DNA of 64,000 nucleotides from Betaproteobacteria bacterium HGW-Betaproteobacteria-1 (GTDB taxonomy: Bacteria; Pseudomonadota; Gammaproteobacteria; Burkholderiales; Methylophilaceae), in contig PHCX01000007.1 in the NCBI GenBank assembly GCA_002842435.1, forward strand, positions 1 through 64,000, in the 5' to 3' direction. Within the stretch, counting starts at the first letter, position 1. Each line of letters begins with the position of its first letter. The notes beneath the pieces were generated by a model, which did not search any database, had not been told where the DNA came from, and saw only the letters and a list, made by a program, of their open reading frames with translations. The position numbers and the translations under genes were made by a program. Below, in pieces: positions 46,691-56,476 of the stretch.

Positions 46691-46762
46691 GTGAAGGGAG
46701 AAGGGATCGCGCCTTCGTCGCTCACGGGAAAAGGGTATTTGATTTCACCCTTCACCCTTCAC
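46691..46762. repeat. Palindrome in the iscS-iscU spacer
   Basis: GTGAAGGG (46691-46698) pairs with CCCTTCAC (46755-46762), with AGAAGGG and CCCTTCACCC nested inside. It takes up most of the iscS-iscU spacer. Confidence 0.6.
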
Positions 46763-46768
46763 TGCATT

Positions 46769-48022
46769 TCAATGTGCTGCCGCGGTCTCTGCTTCACGGT
46801 GCGATTCCGTGCCATGCACCCAGCTGACAGTAGATAGATCGATACCGGCCTTGAACATATCCCACAAGGGTGAAAGATCGCGCAATATGCCGACCTTGCT
46901 CTTGATCAGGTTGATGGCAAAATCGATGTCCTGCTCAGTGGTATAGCGGCCGACGGAAAAGCGGATCGAGCTGTGCGCCAATTCGTCCTCGCGGCCGATG
47001 GCCTTCAATACATAGGAAGGCTCCAGGCTGGCCGAGGTACAGGCCGAACCGCTGGAGACGGCGAGGTCCTTCACCGCCATCATCAGCGATTCACCTTCGA
47101 CAAAATTGAAGCTGACATTAAGGTTGTGCGGCACGCGCTGTTCCAGATCGCCGTTGAGATAGGCCTCTTCAATGCCCGAAAGCCCGGCCCACAACCTGTC
47201 GCGCAGCGCACGAATGCGTGCGTTTTCCTCCGCCATTTCCTCCTTGGCGATACGGAAGGCTTCGCCCATGCCGACAATCTGGTGCACCGGCAAAGTGCCG
47301 GAGCGGAAGCCGCGTTCATGACCGCCGCCATGCATCTGCGCTTCCAGCCGCACACGCGGCTTGCGGCTGACATAGAGAGCGCCTATACCCTTGGGGCCAT
47401 AGGTCTTGTGTGCAGAGAAACTCATGAGATCGACCGGCAGCTTGGCAAGGTCGATATCCACCTTGCCGGTAGCCTGCGCCGCATCGACATGAAAAATGAT
47501 GCCTTTCTCGCGGCAGAGGTTGCCGATGGCCACAACATCCTGAATCACGCCAATCTCGTTATTCACCAGCATCACGGATACCAGCACCGTGTCTGGACGT
47601 ATCGCCGCCTTCAGCTCGTCGAGATTGACCAGGCCATTCTCCATGGGAGAGAGATAGGTCGCACTGAACCCCTGGCGCTCCAGCTCGCGCACGGTATCCA
47701 GCACTGCCTTGTGCTCGGTCTTCACGGTAATCATGTGCTTGCCTTTGGCTGGCCCGTAGAAATTGGCCGCGCCCTTGATGGCGAGATTGTTAGATTCGGT
47801 GGCTCCCGATGTCCAGACCAGCTCCTTGGGGTCGCAATTGACCAGGGCTGCCACCTGCTCACGTGCGGTATCGACGGCCTTCTCTGCATCCCAGCCATAG
47901 GCATGCGAGCGGCTGGCCGGGTTGCCGAAAAGTTGAGTCAGGTAGGGAATCATCTTTTCCGCAACGCGTGGATCCACCGGAGTGGTTGCGGAATAATCCA
48001 GATAAACAGGTTGTCGTTCCAT
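46769..48022 (-). CDS. iscS: Cysteine desulfurase IscS
   Basis: A 417-residue PLP enzyme that takes sulfur from cysteine for IscU. The PLP lysine lies in [10 protein letters not shown], and the catalytic cysteine in [17 protein letters not shown], the long-loop IscS form rather than NifS. The last residues after SWVHG are about a dozen longer than in Escherichia coli IscS. First gene of iscS-iscU-erpA-iscA-hscB-hscA-fdx with no iscR; instead a perfect sigma-54 promoter stands 39 bases upstream. Confidence 0.96.
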   Translation of the reverse strand: MERQPVYLDYSATTPVDPRVAEKMIPYLTQLFGNPASRSHAYGWDAEKAVDTAREQVAALVNCDPKELVWTSGATESNNLAIKGAANFYGPAKGKHMITVKTEHKAVLDTVRELERQGFSATYLSPMENGLVNLDELKAAIRPDTVLVSVMLVNNEIGVIQDVVAIGNLCREKGIIFHVDAAQATGKVDIDLAKLPVDLMSFSAHKTYGPKGIGALYVSRKPRVRLEAQMHGGGHERGFRSGTLPVHQIVGMGEAFRIAKEEMAEENARIRALRDRLWAGLSGIEEAYLNGDLEQRVPHNLNVSFNFVEGESLMMAVKDLAVSSGSACTSASLEPSYVLKAIGREDELAHSSIRFSVGRYTTEQDIDFAINLIKSKVGILRDLSPLWDMFKAGIDLSTVSWVHGTESHREAETAAAH

Positions 48023-48060
48023 GAGGGCACCAAATTTGGAAACTAGCTTGATTAGCTTTC

Positions 48061-48076
48061 AGCAAGAGCTGTGCCA
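48061..48076 (-). promoter_or_regulatory. Sigma-54 promoter of the isc operon
   Basis: TGGCAC-AGCTC-TTGCT on the minus strand is a full -24/-12 consensus, 39 bases before iscS. Confidence 0.9.
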
Positions 48077-48159
48077 CTCTGGAAATTAAAAATAAATAAT
48101 TGATTTATTTAGTAAAAGCAATTCACTTGAAAATTAAAGATATCCGACAATGTCGCAAT

Positions 48160-48175
48160 TGTCAGGTTGCTTACA
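48160..48175. promoter_or_regulatory. NifA upstream activator site before iscS
   Basis: TGT-CAGGTTGCTT-ACA matches TGT-N10-ACA, 84 bases upstream of the -24 element, the same distance as at nifH. Confidence 0.8.
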
Positions 48176-48262
48176 AACAATGTAAGGCCGAAAAGCGGTG
48201 TGTAATCGTCCTCTATTGCTATACTTCACACTCATTTCATCCGATCCAGGCGCACCCCCTCC

Positions 48263-48493
48263 ATGCAAACCATCACATTCGAACTCGCAAAAGAACATAT
48301 TGCCCTGTGCGATCTGCTCAAACTGGCTGGCGTTGCCGACAGCGGCGGTAGAGGGAAAGTGATGGTGGCCGAAGGCCTGGTGAAAGTGGATGGAAAAGCG
48401 GAAAGCCGGAAGACGGCGAAGATCCGTGCGGGTCAGTCAGTCGAATGTATGGGGGTGAAAATTGTCATCAACAAGATTACTGATCGGCCATGA
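48263..48493 (+). CDS. Small S4-domain RNA-binding protein (YbcJ type)
   Basis: A 76-residue protein consisting of one S4 domain, with LCDLLKLAGVADSGGRGKVMVAEGLVKVDG (about 16-45), the same plan as E. coli YbcJ. It binds RNA, probably in ribosome assembly. Divergent from iscS; it ends by overlapping the PIN toxin gene on the other strand by 17 bases. Confidence 0.85.
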   Translation: MQTITFELAKEHIALCDLLKLAGVADSGGRGKVMVAEGLVKVDGKAESRKTAKIRAGQSVECMGVKIVINKITDRP

Positions 48494-48896
48494 TCACTTT
48501 CAAGTGTCCAGCCGCCCCATAATCAAGTAGCAATTGGTCTATTGTCAGCAGCGATGCGCCAAGATGACGAGAGGTCGCTGCAATCAGTCTGTCGGCAGGA
48601 TCCGCATGCATCTCCCATGGGAGGCGGGTACTGGCAACTGCAATTTCGGGAGTGATTGGCTCAAGACGAATACCCGACAAACCTGTTGCCGCCTGCACCC
48701 ATTCGCCTACGTCACGATCAAGAGTCAGTCTTCCCTTGCTTACCAGCATCGCAACCTCCCACGGCGAAATTGCCGAAAGCAACACAGCCCCGCCGGACAG
48801 TGATTGCTCAATTGCCGTTCGAGCCCTCTTACCAATTCTGGGGTCACCATTCACGAGCCATACCCATACATGAGTATCCAGAAGGACCAGGCTCAC
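48477..48896 (-). CDS. PIN-domain toxin (VapC family)
   Basis: A 139-residue PIN nuclease with acidic residues D7 (LLDTHVW), E48 (SPWEVAML), D97 (MHADPADRLI) and D118-type positions. Members cut tRNA or rRNA. It overlaps the antitoxin gene upstream by four bases, the usual toxin-antitoxin layout. Confidence 0.9.
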   Translation of the reverse strand: MSLVLLDTHVWVWLVNGDPRIGKRARTAIEQSLSGGAVLLSAISPWEVAMLVSKGRLTLDRDVGEWVQAATGLSGIRLEPITPEIAVASTRLPWEMHADPADRLIAATSRHLGASLLTIDQLLLDYGAAGHLKVIMADQ

Positions 48897-49120
48897 AACA
48901 CAGCTTCCCAGTCAGCCCCGACAGGCGAAACAATATCCGCCTCGCTGATAACACTACCCTGTAGCGCACCGAATAATGCATGCTCAGGTTCAACCGGGAC
49001 CAACTTGGCGACAGGCTTTCCTCGCTTGGTGATAATCAAGGGCTCTCTTTGCTCCGCTACGCTATCCAAGAGTTGCAGGCATTTTGCCTTAAAATCACCA
49101 GCACCAATTGTCGTATGCAT
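48893..49120 (-). CDS. Phd/YefM-type antitoxin
   Basis: A 75-residue antitoxin with the DNA-binding GAGDFKAKCLQLLDSVAEQREPLIITKRGKPVAKLVPV block and a C-terminal part that would neutralise the PIN toxin. ATG at 49120 gives the typical family start; frames to 49186 are also open. Autoregulation is expected for the family. Confidence 0.88.
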   Translation of the reverse strand: MHTTIGAGDFKAKCLQLLDSVAEQREPLIITKRGKPVAKLVPVEPEHALFGALQGSVISEADIVSPVGADWEAVL

Positions 49121-49231
49121 TTTATATCCATGGTCATTAACTATGGTCATATAATAGCACGCCCACAGAAAAATCCAGAATCCCATAATAAATCGGGGTT
49201 CTAAAAACCATTAAGCGCCGGTCAAGAAAGA

Positions 49232-49771
49232 TCACTTCAGCGCATAGATCGCCGGCAGATTGCGCCACCATCCATAAACATCCATGCCGCAGCCGAACAC
49301 ATAACGTTCCGGCACCTGCAGACCGACATAATCAGCCGTCACCGGCTTGGTCTTGTTCAATACCTTCTCCACCAGTACGGCAATCACCACCCGTTTTGCG
49401 CCCTGTTTCAGGCACGCTTCCTTGATCGCTGCCAGCGTATGGCCTTCGTCCAGAATATCATCCAGCACCAGCACCGTTCTGCCGCTGACATTCTCGCCCG
49501 GCATCACTTTCCAGACCAGATGCTGCCCTTCGGTCTGATTATGGTAACGACTAGCCTGCACGTAATCGAATTCCAGCGGGAAGTTCAACTTCGGCAGCAA
49601 CTGGCCGGTGAACACCACGCTGCCGCCCATCACACATAGCACCAGCGGCTGGCTGTCGCCGATATCTTTGGCAATGCGGCCTGCCATGTCGCTGATGGCT
49701 GTATTGACTTCAGCTTCGCTGATCAACAGATCGGCATTGTCCAGATACTGTTGCGGGCTATCCTGACGCAT
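49232..49771 (-). CDS. hpt: Hypoxanthine-guanine phosphoribosyltransferase
   Basis: A 179-residue purine-salvage enzyme. The PRPP motif VLVLDDILDEGHTL (about 99-112), the flexible-loop region QASRYHNQTEG near 72 and YVGLQVPERYVFGCGMD near 148 identify it. Three bases separate it from galU upstream, so the two are co-transcribed. Confidence 0.93.
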   Translation of the reverse strand: MRQDSPQQYLDNADLLISEAEVNTAISDMAGRIAKDIGDSQPLVLCVMGGSVVFTGQLLPKLNFPLEFDYVQASRYHNQTEGQHLVWKVMPGENVSGRTVLVLDDILDEGHTLAAIKEACLKQGAKRVVIAVLVEKVLNKTKPVTADYVGLQVPERYVFGCGMDVYGWWRNLPAIYALK

Positions 49772-49774
49772 GGG

Positions 49775-50644
49775 CTAAACCTTGACCTGCTTCAGGTATT
49801 CGGCAAACTCGGCGCCGATTTCCGGGTGCCTGAGCGCGAATTCCACATTGGCCTTCATATAGCCCAACTTGCTGCCGCAATCGTAGCGTTTGCCGGCAAA
49901 GCGATAGGCCAGTACCTTTTCATATTGCAGCAATGCCGAGATGGCATCGGTCAGCTGGATCTCGCCGCCCTTGCCCGGTTTGACCTGCTCCAGCAGATCG
50001 AAGATCTTCGGCGTCAACACATAGCGCCCGACCACTGCCAGCGTCGAAGGCGCGTCTTCCGGTCTGGGTTTTTCAACGATGCTTTTTACTTCCGCCACAT
50101 CGGCATTAACGCCAGCGGTATCAACGATGCCGTAACTGCCGGTCTCGCTCGGCGCCACATCCTCAACGCCCAAAATGGAACTGCCGGTCTTGTCAAACAA
50201 CGCCGTCATCTGTTGCATACAGGGCACGGTGCCATCAATCAGGTCGTCCGCCAGGATCACGGCAAACGGCTCGTTGCCGACCACCGGCTTGGCGCACAGT
50301 ACGGCATGGCCCAAGCCCAAGGCCTCCGGCTGGCGGATATAGATGCAGGAAACGCCCTTGGGCAGGATCTTGCGTATCGCTTCCAGCACCTCAGCCTTGC
50401 CGCTGGCTTCCAGCTTGGCTTCCAGTTCAAAGGAGGTATCGAAATGGTCAGGGATGGAGCGCTTGTTACGCCCGGTGACAAAAACCAGCTCCGTCACACC
50501 GGCCGCTATCGCCTCCTCTGCCGCATACTGGATCAGCGGAATGTCGACTATCGGCAGCATTTCCTTCGGGCTGGCCTTGGTCGCCGGCAAAAAGCGGGTA
50601 CCGAGTCCGGCGACAGGAAAAACAGCTTTGGTAATTTTTTTCAA
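49775..50644 (-). CDS. galU: UTP-glucose-1-phosphate uridylyltransferase GalU
   Basis: Makes UDP-glucose. The 289 residues contain [24 protein letters not shown] (9-32) and [11 protein letters not shown] near 170. It starts with TTG, supported by GAGG seven bases upstream and the family start [13 protein letters not shown]. Supplies sugar nucleotides for the polysaccharide genes that follow. Confidence 0.96.
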   Translation of the reverse strand: MKKITKAVFPVAGLGTRFLPATKASPKEMLPIVDIPLIQYAAEEAIAAGVTELVFVTGRNKRSIPDHFDTSFELEAKLEASGKAEVLEAIRKILPKGVSCIYIRQPEALGLGHAVLCAKPVVGNEPFAVILADDLIDGTVPCMQQMTALFDKTGSSILGVEDVAPSETGSYGIVDTAGVNADVAEVKSIVEKPRPEDAPSTLAVVGRYVLTPKIFDLLEQVKPGKGGEIQLTDAISALLQYEKVLAYRFAGKRYDCGSKLGYMKANVEFALRHPEIGAEFAEYLKQVKV

Positions 50645-50680
50645 ATCAGAACCTCTTTATTCATCTTAAAAAAGCATGAG

Positions 50681-50732
50681 CCACCGAGCGCACAGAGATC
50701 ACAGAGATCACAGAGATCACAGAGAAAATCTT
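50681..50732. repeat. Single CACAGAG repeat arm
   Basis: GCCACCGAGCGCACAGAG followed by three exact ATCACAGAG units. No inverted partner arm is seen in the 60 bases after it. It lies upstream of galU. Confidence 0.85.
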
Positions 50733-50792
50733 AGCTTAAACCATACGCCGCTTAAGCATTCCATGCTCAGCTGTTTAAATTACAGTTTCAGG

Positions 50793-51374
50793 TTAATTGA
50801 AGTAGTGATAGGCCACAAAAAGCGCCAGCAACAACACGGTGACCCAGCCGATACGATCAATATACTCCTTGATCATGCCCTCCATACGTGGGCCACCCCA
50901 CCTAATCAGGCCAGCCACCAGGAAGAAACGCGCACCGCGCCCTACGGCAGAAGCCAGGATAAATGGTAAAAACGGCATGGCAAGCACACCTGCCGAAATG
51001 GTGAATGCCTTGTACGGAATCGGAGAAAAACCGGCAATCAATACCGCCCAGAATCCCCATTCGCCGAACCACGCAACCGCAGCCTGATAAGCCTGCCAAT
51101 ATTTTCCTCCGGCGATCCAGGGCTCTATCAGGTCAAATGCAAAATAGCCGATCAGATAGCCCAATGCCCCGCCTACGACCGACGTTATCGTGGTCAGCGC
51201 TGCAAACCACCATGCCCGCTTCGGTTCTGCCAGACACATGGGCGCAAGTATTACATCCGGCGGAATCGGAAAAAACGACGACTCGGCAAAACTCAAACCA
51301 CCCAGATACCAGGCGGCATGGCGATGCCGGGACCATTGCAGGGCACGCGCATATAACCAGGAAAAAATCTTCAT
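50793..51374 (-). CDS. YqaA/DedA-type membrane protein
   Basis: A 193-residue inner-membrane protein of the VTT/DedA superfamily, YqaA branch, with four to five hydrophobic segments and FAESSFFPIPPDVILAPM (about 29-46) plus GFSPIPYKAFTISAG (about 117-131). Proposed to move or flip phospholipids. ATG at 51374 has ACGGAA upstream. Confidence 0.9.
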   Translation of the reverse strand: MKIFSWLYARALQWSRHRHAAWYLGGLSFAESSFFPIPPDVILAPMCLAEPKRAWWFAALTTITSVVGGALGYLIGYFAFDLIEPWIAGGKYWQAYQAAVAWFGEWGFWAVLIAGFSPIPYKAFTISAGVLAMPFLPFILASAVGRGARFFLVAGLIRWGGPRMEGMIKEYIDRIGWVTVLLLALFVAYHYFN

Positions 51375-51412
51375 CTTATTCCGTCTTGAACACAAACTAC
51401 ATCAGCAGGTTG

Positions 51413-53356
51413 CTAATGCAGCGTCATCTTTCCCGGCGCCAAAGCCACCTGGTCGCTCTTCTTGCCGTTCACGTCGCCCACGTATTCCTGCACCCAAATC
51501 TTAAGCTCTTCCTTGATCTGATCTTCCTGCTCGATTGTTGCCAGACCATCTATCCACTTTACCAACGCTCGCACCCAGGCCTTGTCAGCGCTTCTCGCCA
51601 TGGCGATACGCAGTTTCGGGTGTGGCGTCGGCAAGGTATGTTCATCGTCCGCCAGCAGTTCTTCATAAAGCTTCTCTCCGGGACGCAAGCCGGTAAACAG
51701 GATGCTGATCTCGTCCTCCTGCAAGCCGGAGAGCTTGATCATGTCCCGCGCCAGATCGACGATACGCACCGGTTCACCCATATCCAGCACGAAGATATCG
51801 CCACCCTCGCCCATCAGGCCGGCCTGCATCACCAGCTGCGCCGCCTCCGGAATCGACATGAAATAGCGAGTGATCTCCGGATGGGTAATGGTTACTGGTC
51901 CACCATTGGCAATTTGTTCGCGAAACTTGGGAATCACGCTACCGCTGCTACCCAACACATTGCCAAAGCGCACAATGACAAAGCGCGTGGCACCGGCATC
52001 TTTTGCCGCGTTTTCCTGCAAGCCCTGGCACACCATTTCTGCCAGGCGTTTGCTGGCTCCCATGACATTGGTCGGATTCACCGCCTTGTCAGTAGAAACC
52101 ATGACGAACTTCTCAACACCGGCTTCTTTACAGACCTTGGCCAGCGTAAAGGTTCCCGTTACATTGTTGGCAAGCGCCTCCGCCACATTTTGATTCTCCA
52201 TCAACGGCACATGCTTGTAGGCCGCCGCATGGAACACGACAGTCGGCTGATAGCGCCCCAATATCTGCTTCAGGCGTTTTTCATTCTTGATGTCGCCAAC
52301 CAGATAAATCACCCTGGGTTTCATATGCCGGCCGGCAAACTCCTGCTCCAGCTGATAAAGGGAAAATTCGGACAAATCGTAACAAATCAGCATGGCCGGG
52401 TTGAATCGCACAATCTGCCTGCACAATTCAGAGCCAATAGAGCCACCCGCCCCAGTGACCATCACCACCTGATCTTCCAGAAACTCGTGCATGCCGGCAT
52501 CGTCCAGCTTGACCGGTTCACGGCCGAGCAGATCCTCTACCTCGATTGGCCGAATCTGCGAAACGCTGACCTTGCCACTCATCAGGTCCTCAAATGAAGG
52601 CACGGTCAGCACCGTCAAGCCGCATTCATTGGCAATCTCCACCGCCCGTCTACGCGCCTGATGGGCAACTGAGGGCATCGCAACAATCACATGGCTGGCT
52701 GACATGCGTCGGGAAACTTCCGGCAGTTTCGCAATATCAGCAATCACCTTGACACCCTGTATCTGACGTCCCTGCATCGCCTTGTCATCATCCAAAATAC
52801 CCACCACCCGCCACTCTTCGCTGCGTGCCAGGTCGCGCACCAGGCTGATGGCTGCCTCGCCAGCGCCCAATACCAACACCGCCTTACCAAGCTTGTTGGT
52901 GTTGCCATACAATTTGTGTTCCTTCCATGCGCGGTAAAGAATGCGGCTGCCTCCCATCATCAGGATCAGCAGAATCGGATCGAGCAGCAAAATGGATCTA
53001 GGAACGATAACACCCGGCCGGAACATGAACAGCACCGCAGCAACGGCAAATGCCGAAAAAACAATCGCTTTAAAGATACGATAAAGATCGGGCATGCTGG
53101 CAAAGCGCCAGACCCCTTGATACAGACCGAACATGACAAAGGCAAGGGCCTGTATTGGAACCACCCATACGGCGGTGCTCCACATGGTTTCGACAAAACC
53201 GGCGGGAATCTGGAAATTGAATCGGAGCAGATAAGCCAGCCACCAAGCCATGGCAGCGGCAACCACGTCATGCAACCAAGCCGACGATGTGCGCCAGCTA
53301 CGCAAGTTGAGCAACCTTGCAAGTGAAAAACGATTGGTTTCTTTATTTGATGGCAT
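51413..53356 (-). CDS. Membrane UDP-sugar 4,6-dehydratase (WbpM/PglF family)
   Basis: A 647-residue protein with four membrane helices (about 25-145), a Rossmann domain with GAGEAAISLVRDLA near 170, and a C-terminal extended-SDR domain with GAGGSIGSELCRQI near 305. The usual YxxxK is MGASK-type (NVMGASKRLAE), as in WbpM/FlaA1 proteins with an altered tyrosine. Makes UDP-4-keto-6-deoxy-GlcNAc for surface glycans. Confidence 0.94.
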   Translation of the reverse strand: MPSNKETNRFSLARLLNLRSWRTSSAWLHDVVAAAMAWWLAYLLRFNFQIPAGFVETMWSTAVWVVPIQALAFVMFGLYQGVWRFASMPDLYRIFKAIVFSAFAVAAVLFMFRPGVIVPRSILLLDPILLILMMGGSRILYRAWKEHKLYGNTNKLGKAVLVLGAGEAAISLVRDLARSEEWRVVGILDDDKAMQGRQIQGVKVIADIAKLPEVSRRMSASHVIVAMPSVAHQARRRAVEIANECGLTVLTVPSFEDLMSGKVSVSQIRPIEVEDLLGREPVKLDDAGMHEFLEDQVVMVTGAGGSIGSELCRQIVRFNPAMLICYDLSEFSLYQLEQEFAGRHMKPRVIYLVGDIKNEKRLKQILGRYQPTVVFHAAAYKHVPLMENQNVAEALANNVTGTFTLAKVCKEAGVEKFVMVSTDKAVNPTNVMGASKRLAEMVCQGLQENAAKDAGATRFVIVRFGNVLGSSGSVIPKFREQIANGGPVTITHPEITRYFMSIPEAAQLVMQAGLMGEGGDIFVLDMGEPVRIVDLARDMIKLSGLQEDEISILFTGLRPGEKLYEELLADDEHTLPTPHPKLRIAMARSADKAWVRALVKWIDGLATIEQEDQIKEELKIWVQEYVGDVNGKKSDQVALAPGKMTLH

Positions 53357-53435
53357 GTGGACTGGGCATTTACCTGTCAGGCAAGCTGATTGTTATTACG
53401 AAATGATAACAAAAACCAGGCATGCTCATGCAGAT

Positions 53436-54389
53436 TTAGGGCAGTCTGCGAGCCCATGCCCTGTCTATCGTCATCATGACGACAGGATAAATCAGACACC
53501 AACTTGCAATGACAGCAACCATCGGCCAGCCATCATAAACCAAGGCAAGGATACCACTGACACCTGCCATCAGCATCACGCCATACTCCATCAGTGCCGT
53601 TTTCCTGTGCCCCCAGCCCATTTGTACCAGTCGCTGATAATAATGAGATTTATGCGCCTGCCAGATCTTCTCCCGGCGCAGGATCCGTTTCAGCAAAGTG
53701 ACACTGGCATCAACGATAAACGGCGAAAACACCAGCAACGGGAACCAGAACGTCCACATCCCATGCTGCCAGCCGTAAAGACCGATGGACGCGGCAAGAA
53801 ACCCCAAGGGAATCGAACCGGCATCGCCCATGAAAATTTTCGCCGGGTGAAAATTGAAGACAAGGAAAGCCAGATTCGCAGCGGAGATAATTGTACACAA
53901 AGCAGCCAGCTCCGCATTTCCCGCCAGATAAGCCGCAGCCGCATATGCGCCGAAACCGAACAGCGCCATGCCGCCGGCCAAGCCATCGGAACCATCCATG
54001 AAGTTATACAGATTGACCAGCCAGACCATGGCCAGCAGAAGCAAAGGCATGACCCAAAGCGCGACATTCTGCGGATGAAGCACAAGGAAAACTGCACATA
54101 CGATAATTTGCGCCAAAAAGCGCCAGCGCGCCTTTAACCCACGGATATCGTCAACCAGGGATATTGCGATCAAGGCTGCAGGCAGCAAAAGCCATTCGTA
54201 CGAAACGCCGATGAACAACCAGGTCACCAGCACACCGGACATGATAGCCAGTCCGCCGGTTCTGGGTATGAAGCTGCTATGCAGGGAACGCTCGTTCGGC
54301 TTGTCGATTGCCAGATACCTGAGTCGGGTCTTTAGCAAAACCAGCAGGCCAATCAAGGTCAGCAAGAAACTGAACACGCTATCGATCAT
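53436..54389 (-). CDS. Undecaprenyl-phosphate sugar-1-phosphate transferase (WbpL/WecA type)
   Basis: A 317-residue polytopic enzyme with about ten helices. Catalytic aspartates are in SLVDDIRGLKARWRF near 78 and NLYNFMDGSDGLAGG near 128, and FMGDAGSIPLGF near 188. It starts glycan units on the lipid carrier. Overlaps the epimerase gene by four bases. Confidence 0.94.
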   Translation of the reverse strand: MIDSVFSFLLTLIGLLVLLKTRLRYLAIDKPNERSLHSSFIPRTGGLAIMSGVLVTWLFIGVSYEWLLLPAALIAISLVDDIRGLKARWRFLAQIIVCAVFLVLHPQNVALWVMPLLLLAMVWLVNLYNFMDGSDGLAGGMALFGFGAYAAAAYLAGNAELAALCTIISAANLAFLVFNFHPAKIFMGDAGSIPLGFLAASIGLYGWQHGMWTFWFPLLVFSPFIVDASVTLLKRILRREKIWQAHKSHYYQRLVQMGWGHRKTALMEYGVMLMAGVSGILALVYDGWPMVAVIASWCLIYPVVMMTIDRAWARRLP

Positions 54390-55345
54390 TCTGCTGCCCT
54401 GTTGTTCGATTGAAGAAACCAGTCCGCCGTCACTTGCAGCCCCTGTTGCATTGAGTAAGGCGGTCGCCAGCCAAGCTCTTCTCTGATCTTGCTGCTATCG
54501 ATTTCCAAAGACTGCGTGAGCCGATCCACAGTCGACGATCTACCTGTCATGCGGGCTACAAAGCGCATTATTGAAAGTGGGAGACAAAAAACCCGGTCTG
54601 GGCGCTGCATTGCAACCGCAATCTCTTTAACCAGTTGCGGGGTAGAAACCGCTTCGCCATCACTGACCAGATACGTCTGCCCTGCCGCCGCGGGGTGCGT
54701 CACGCAAGTAATCAGCGCATCCGCCAGATTGCCCACGTAGATCATGCTACGGCGATTATGAATTGAGCCTAGCGGCAACGGCAAAGCCTTGCTTACCAAT
54801 TTCAGCAAACTGTAAAAATTGGCTTTTACTCCCGGCCCATAAACCAGCGGCGGCCTTACGATCACGATTTCCATCCCGGTTTCACGGCCGATCTCATGCA
54901 GAGCCTGTTCCGCCTGCCATTTCGACACTGCGTACGGATCCTGCGGCTGCGGTTTATCCGCCTCGGAAAAAGGTTTGCTTCCCGTATATTCACCATTCAC
55001 CTTGATGGAGCTGACATATACAAAGCGCCTGACACCTGCCCTCGCAGCCTGCCTGGCGAGATTGACCGTGCCATCCAGATTGACCGCCTGAAATGCGGCC
55101 AGCGGATCAGTCGCGCTGTCATGCATGACATGGACACGCGCAGCAAGATGAATAACAGCGTCACAACCATCCATGGAACCACTGAAGTCAGTATCTGCCG
55201 AGATCCCATCGACCTGAAAGAATACAGCATCAGCAGCGGATGCTATCCGGCCTATTTCGACCACACTATGCCCAGCCTGCTGCAGGCAAGCCAACAAGCG
55301 TCTACCAACGAACCCGGTCGCACCGGTCAAGGCAATACGCATCAT
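54386..55345 (-). CDS. NAD-dependent sugar epimerase/dehydratase
   Basis: A 319-residue extended SDR with GATGFVGRRLLACL near the start and YAVSKWQAE (catalytic Y-x3-K, near 138). Similar to WbpV/WbpK and FnlB-type reductases that act on the product of the WbpM-type dehydratase. Start uncertain: ATG at 55345 or 55342; an upstream GTG at 55360 is also in frame. Confidence 0.88.
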   Translation of the reverse strand: MMRIALTGATGFVGRRLLACLQQAGHSVVEIGRIASAADAVFFQVDGISADTDFSGSMDGCDAVIHLAARVHVMHDSATDPLAAFQAVNLDGTVNLARQAARAGVRRFVYVSSIKVNGEYTGSKPFSEADKPQPQDPYAVSKWQAEQALHEIGRETGMEIVIVRPPLVYGPGVKANFYSLLKLVSKALPLPLGSIHNRRSMIYVGNLADALITCVTHPAAAGQTYLVSDGEAVSTPQLVKEIAVAMQRPDRVFCLPLSIMRFVARMTGRSSTVDRLTQSLEIDSSKIREELGWRPPYSMQQGLQVTADWFLQSNNRAAE

Positions 55346-55399
55346 GCATTCATTTTCCACTGTCGATGATTACCATATGGCTATTACTTTCACCCACAA

Positions 55400-56464
55400 C
55401 TAATGGTTCGCCTTCACATAATGTGAGCTCGACCTCAACGCAGGTTTCTCAACCCTATGCCACATAATGTAGGCTGCAACCATGACCAATAAGCAAGCGA
55501 CAAAGAATGCCAGCCATGGTTGATCAAAAACGCTATAAACAATTAGCACTTGGAGAATCGGCGAATGCAAAATGTAAACACCATAGGAAAAATCACCGAA
55601 CCTTCCGAAATTCCCCATATATTTAAAAATGAATGCAAGATAAACCACGATAACTGCCAAGGATGCAGCATGCAAAAAACCGGGCTGCAAATAATGTTCA
55701 ATAATCAAGCCACCCACAGCCAGCAAAAGTAATTGCGGCGACCTCGCCTTGAACTGATCAAAATAGTAATAAAGCGCACCACCGGCGACAAAGTACATCA
55801 ACTGCCCCGGCAACTGACGCTGCAGCTCAACATAGATGCCGCCATGCATGTCAATTAATTGCCCCATCCAGGCTTTATAAAGCACAGATCCGGCATATGC
55901 CAGCAAGAGCCCTTGCCACAAGCCCAACTTGCGAAAAAGCCAGATAAGTAATGGCACGCTGAGGTAAAACATTACTTCGATTTTTAACGTCCAAAGTGCC
56001 CCATTAACCGCAACGAGCTGATTCTCTGCAAAAACGCCCGGCAAACTCGGTTGAATGAAATTGAGAAAAACAAGATTTGCAGCCAAATATTTGTAGAAAT
56101 CAATCGAGCCATAGTAATCCACCCACGAATAACTGCTGACGAACACGCAAAACAACGCAGATAACACCACAACAGTAAAGTAAGCTGGGTAAATCCTCCT
56201 TGCACGCTTTTCAAGATAATTACCCAGGCCGGAAGAATTTTCATAGCTCATGAAAATCAAAAAACCACTAACCACAAAAAAACATTGCACCGCGATACTG
56301 GAAGAAAAAAGGTCGGCAAAGATAGATAATTCAGGCGCACCGGAGAGTTGATAGGCATGAACAAAAAAAACCATTGCTGCAAAACAGAATCGCAGCAGGT
56401 CAAAATTGTTTTCCTTGGGCAACTTCACTTGACGCATAAATCTCAAATCAGAAAAAATCGACAT
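55400..56464 (-). CDS. Acyltransferase 3 family membrane protein (OafA type)
   Basis: A 354-residue protein with about ten helices. The motif FDLLRFCFAAMVFFVH (21-36) holds the family R-x10-H pair (R25 and H36). Then come ARRIYPAYF and GALWTLKIEVMFYL. It O-acetylates surface sugars. Base composition becomes more AT-rich from here on. Confidence 0.9.
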   Translation of the reverse strand: MSIFSDLRFMRQVKLPKENNFDLLRFCFAAMVFFVHAYQLSGAPELSIFADLFSSSIAVQCFFVVSGFLIFMSYENSSGLGNYLEKRARRIYPAYFTVVVLSALFCVFVSSYSWVDYYGSIDFYKYLAANLVFLNFIQPSLPGVFAENQLVAVNGALWTLKIEVMFYLSVPLLIWLFRKLGLWQGLLLAYAGSVLYKAWMGQLIDMHGGIYVELQRQLPGQLMYFVAGGALYYYFDQFKARSPQLLLLAVGGLIIEHYLQPGFLHAASLAVIVVYLAFIFKYMGNFGRFGDFSYGVYILHSPILQVLIVYSVFDQPWLAFFVACLLVMVAAYIMWHRVEKPALRSSSHYVKANH

Positions 56465-56476
56465 GATTTGCTGAAC

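Noticed and set aside
46249..48022. Naming the scaffold and desulfurase nifU and nifS
   Set aside because: The scaffold lacks NifU middle and C-terminal domains and has the HscA-binding LPPVK, and the desulfurase has the long IscS loop; iscU and iscS fit better despite nif-type control.
50681..50732. Tandem ATCACAGAG units as a CRISPR array
   Set aside because: The units are directly joined 9-mers without spacers and belong to the CACAGAG element family.
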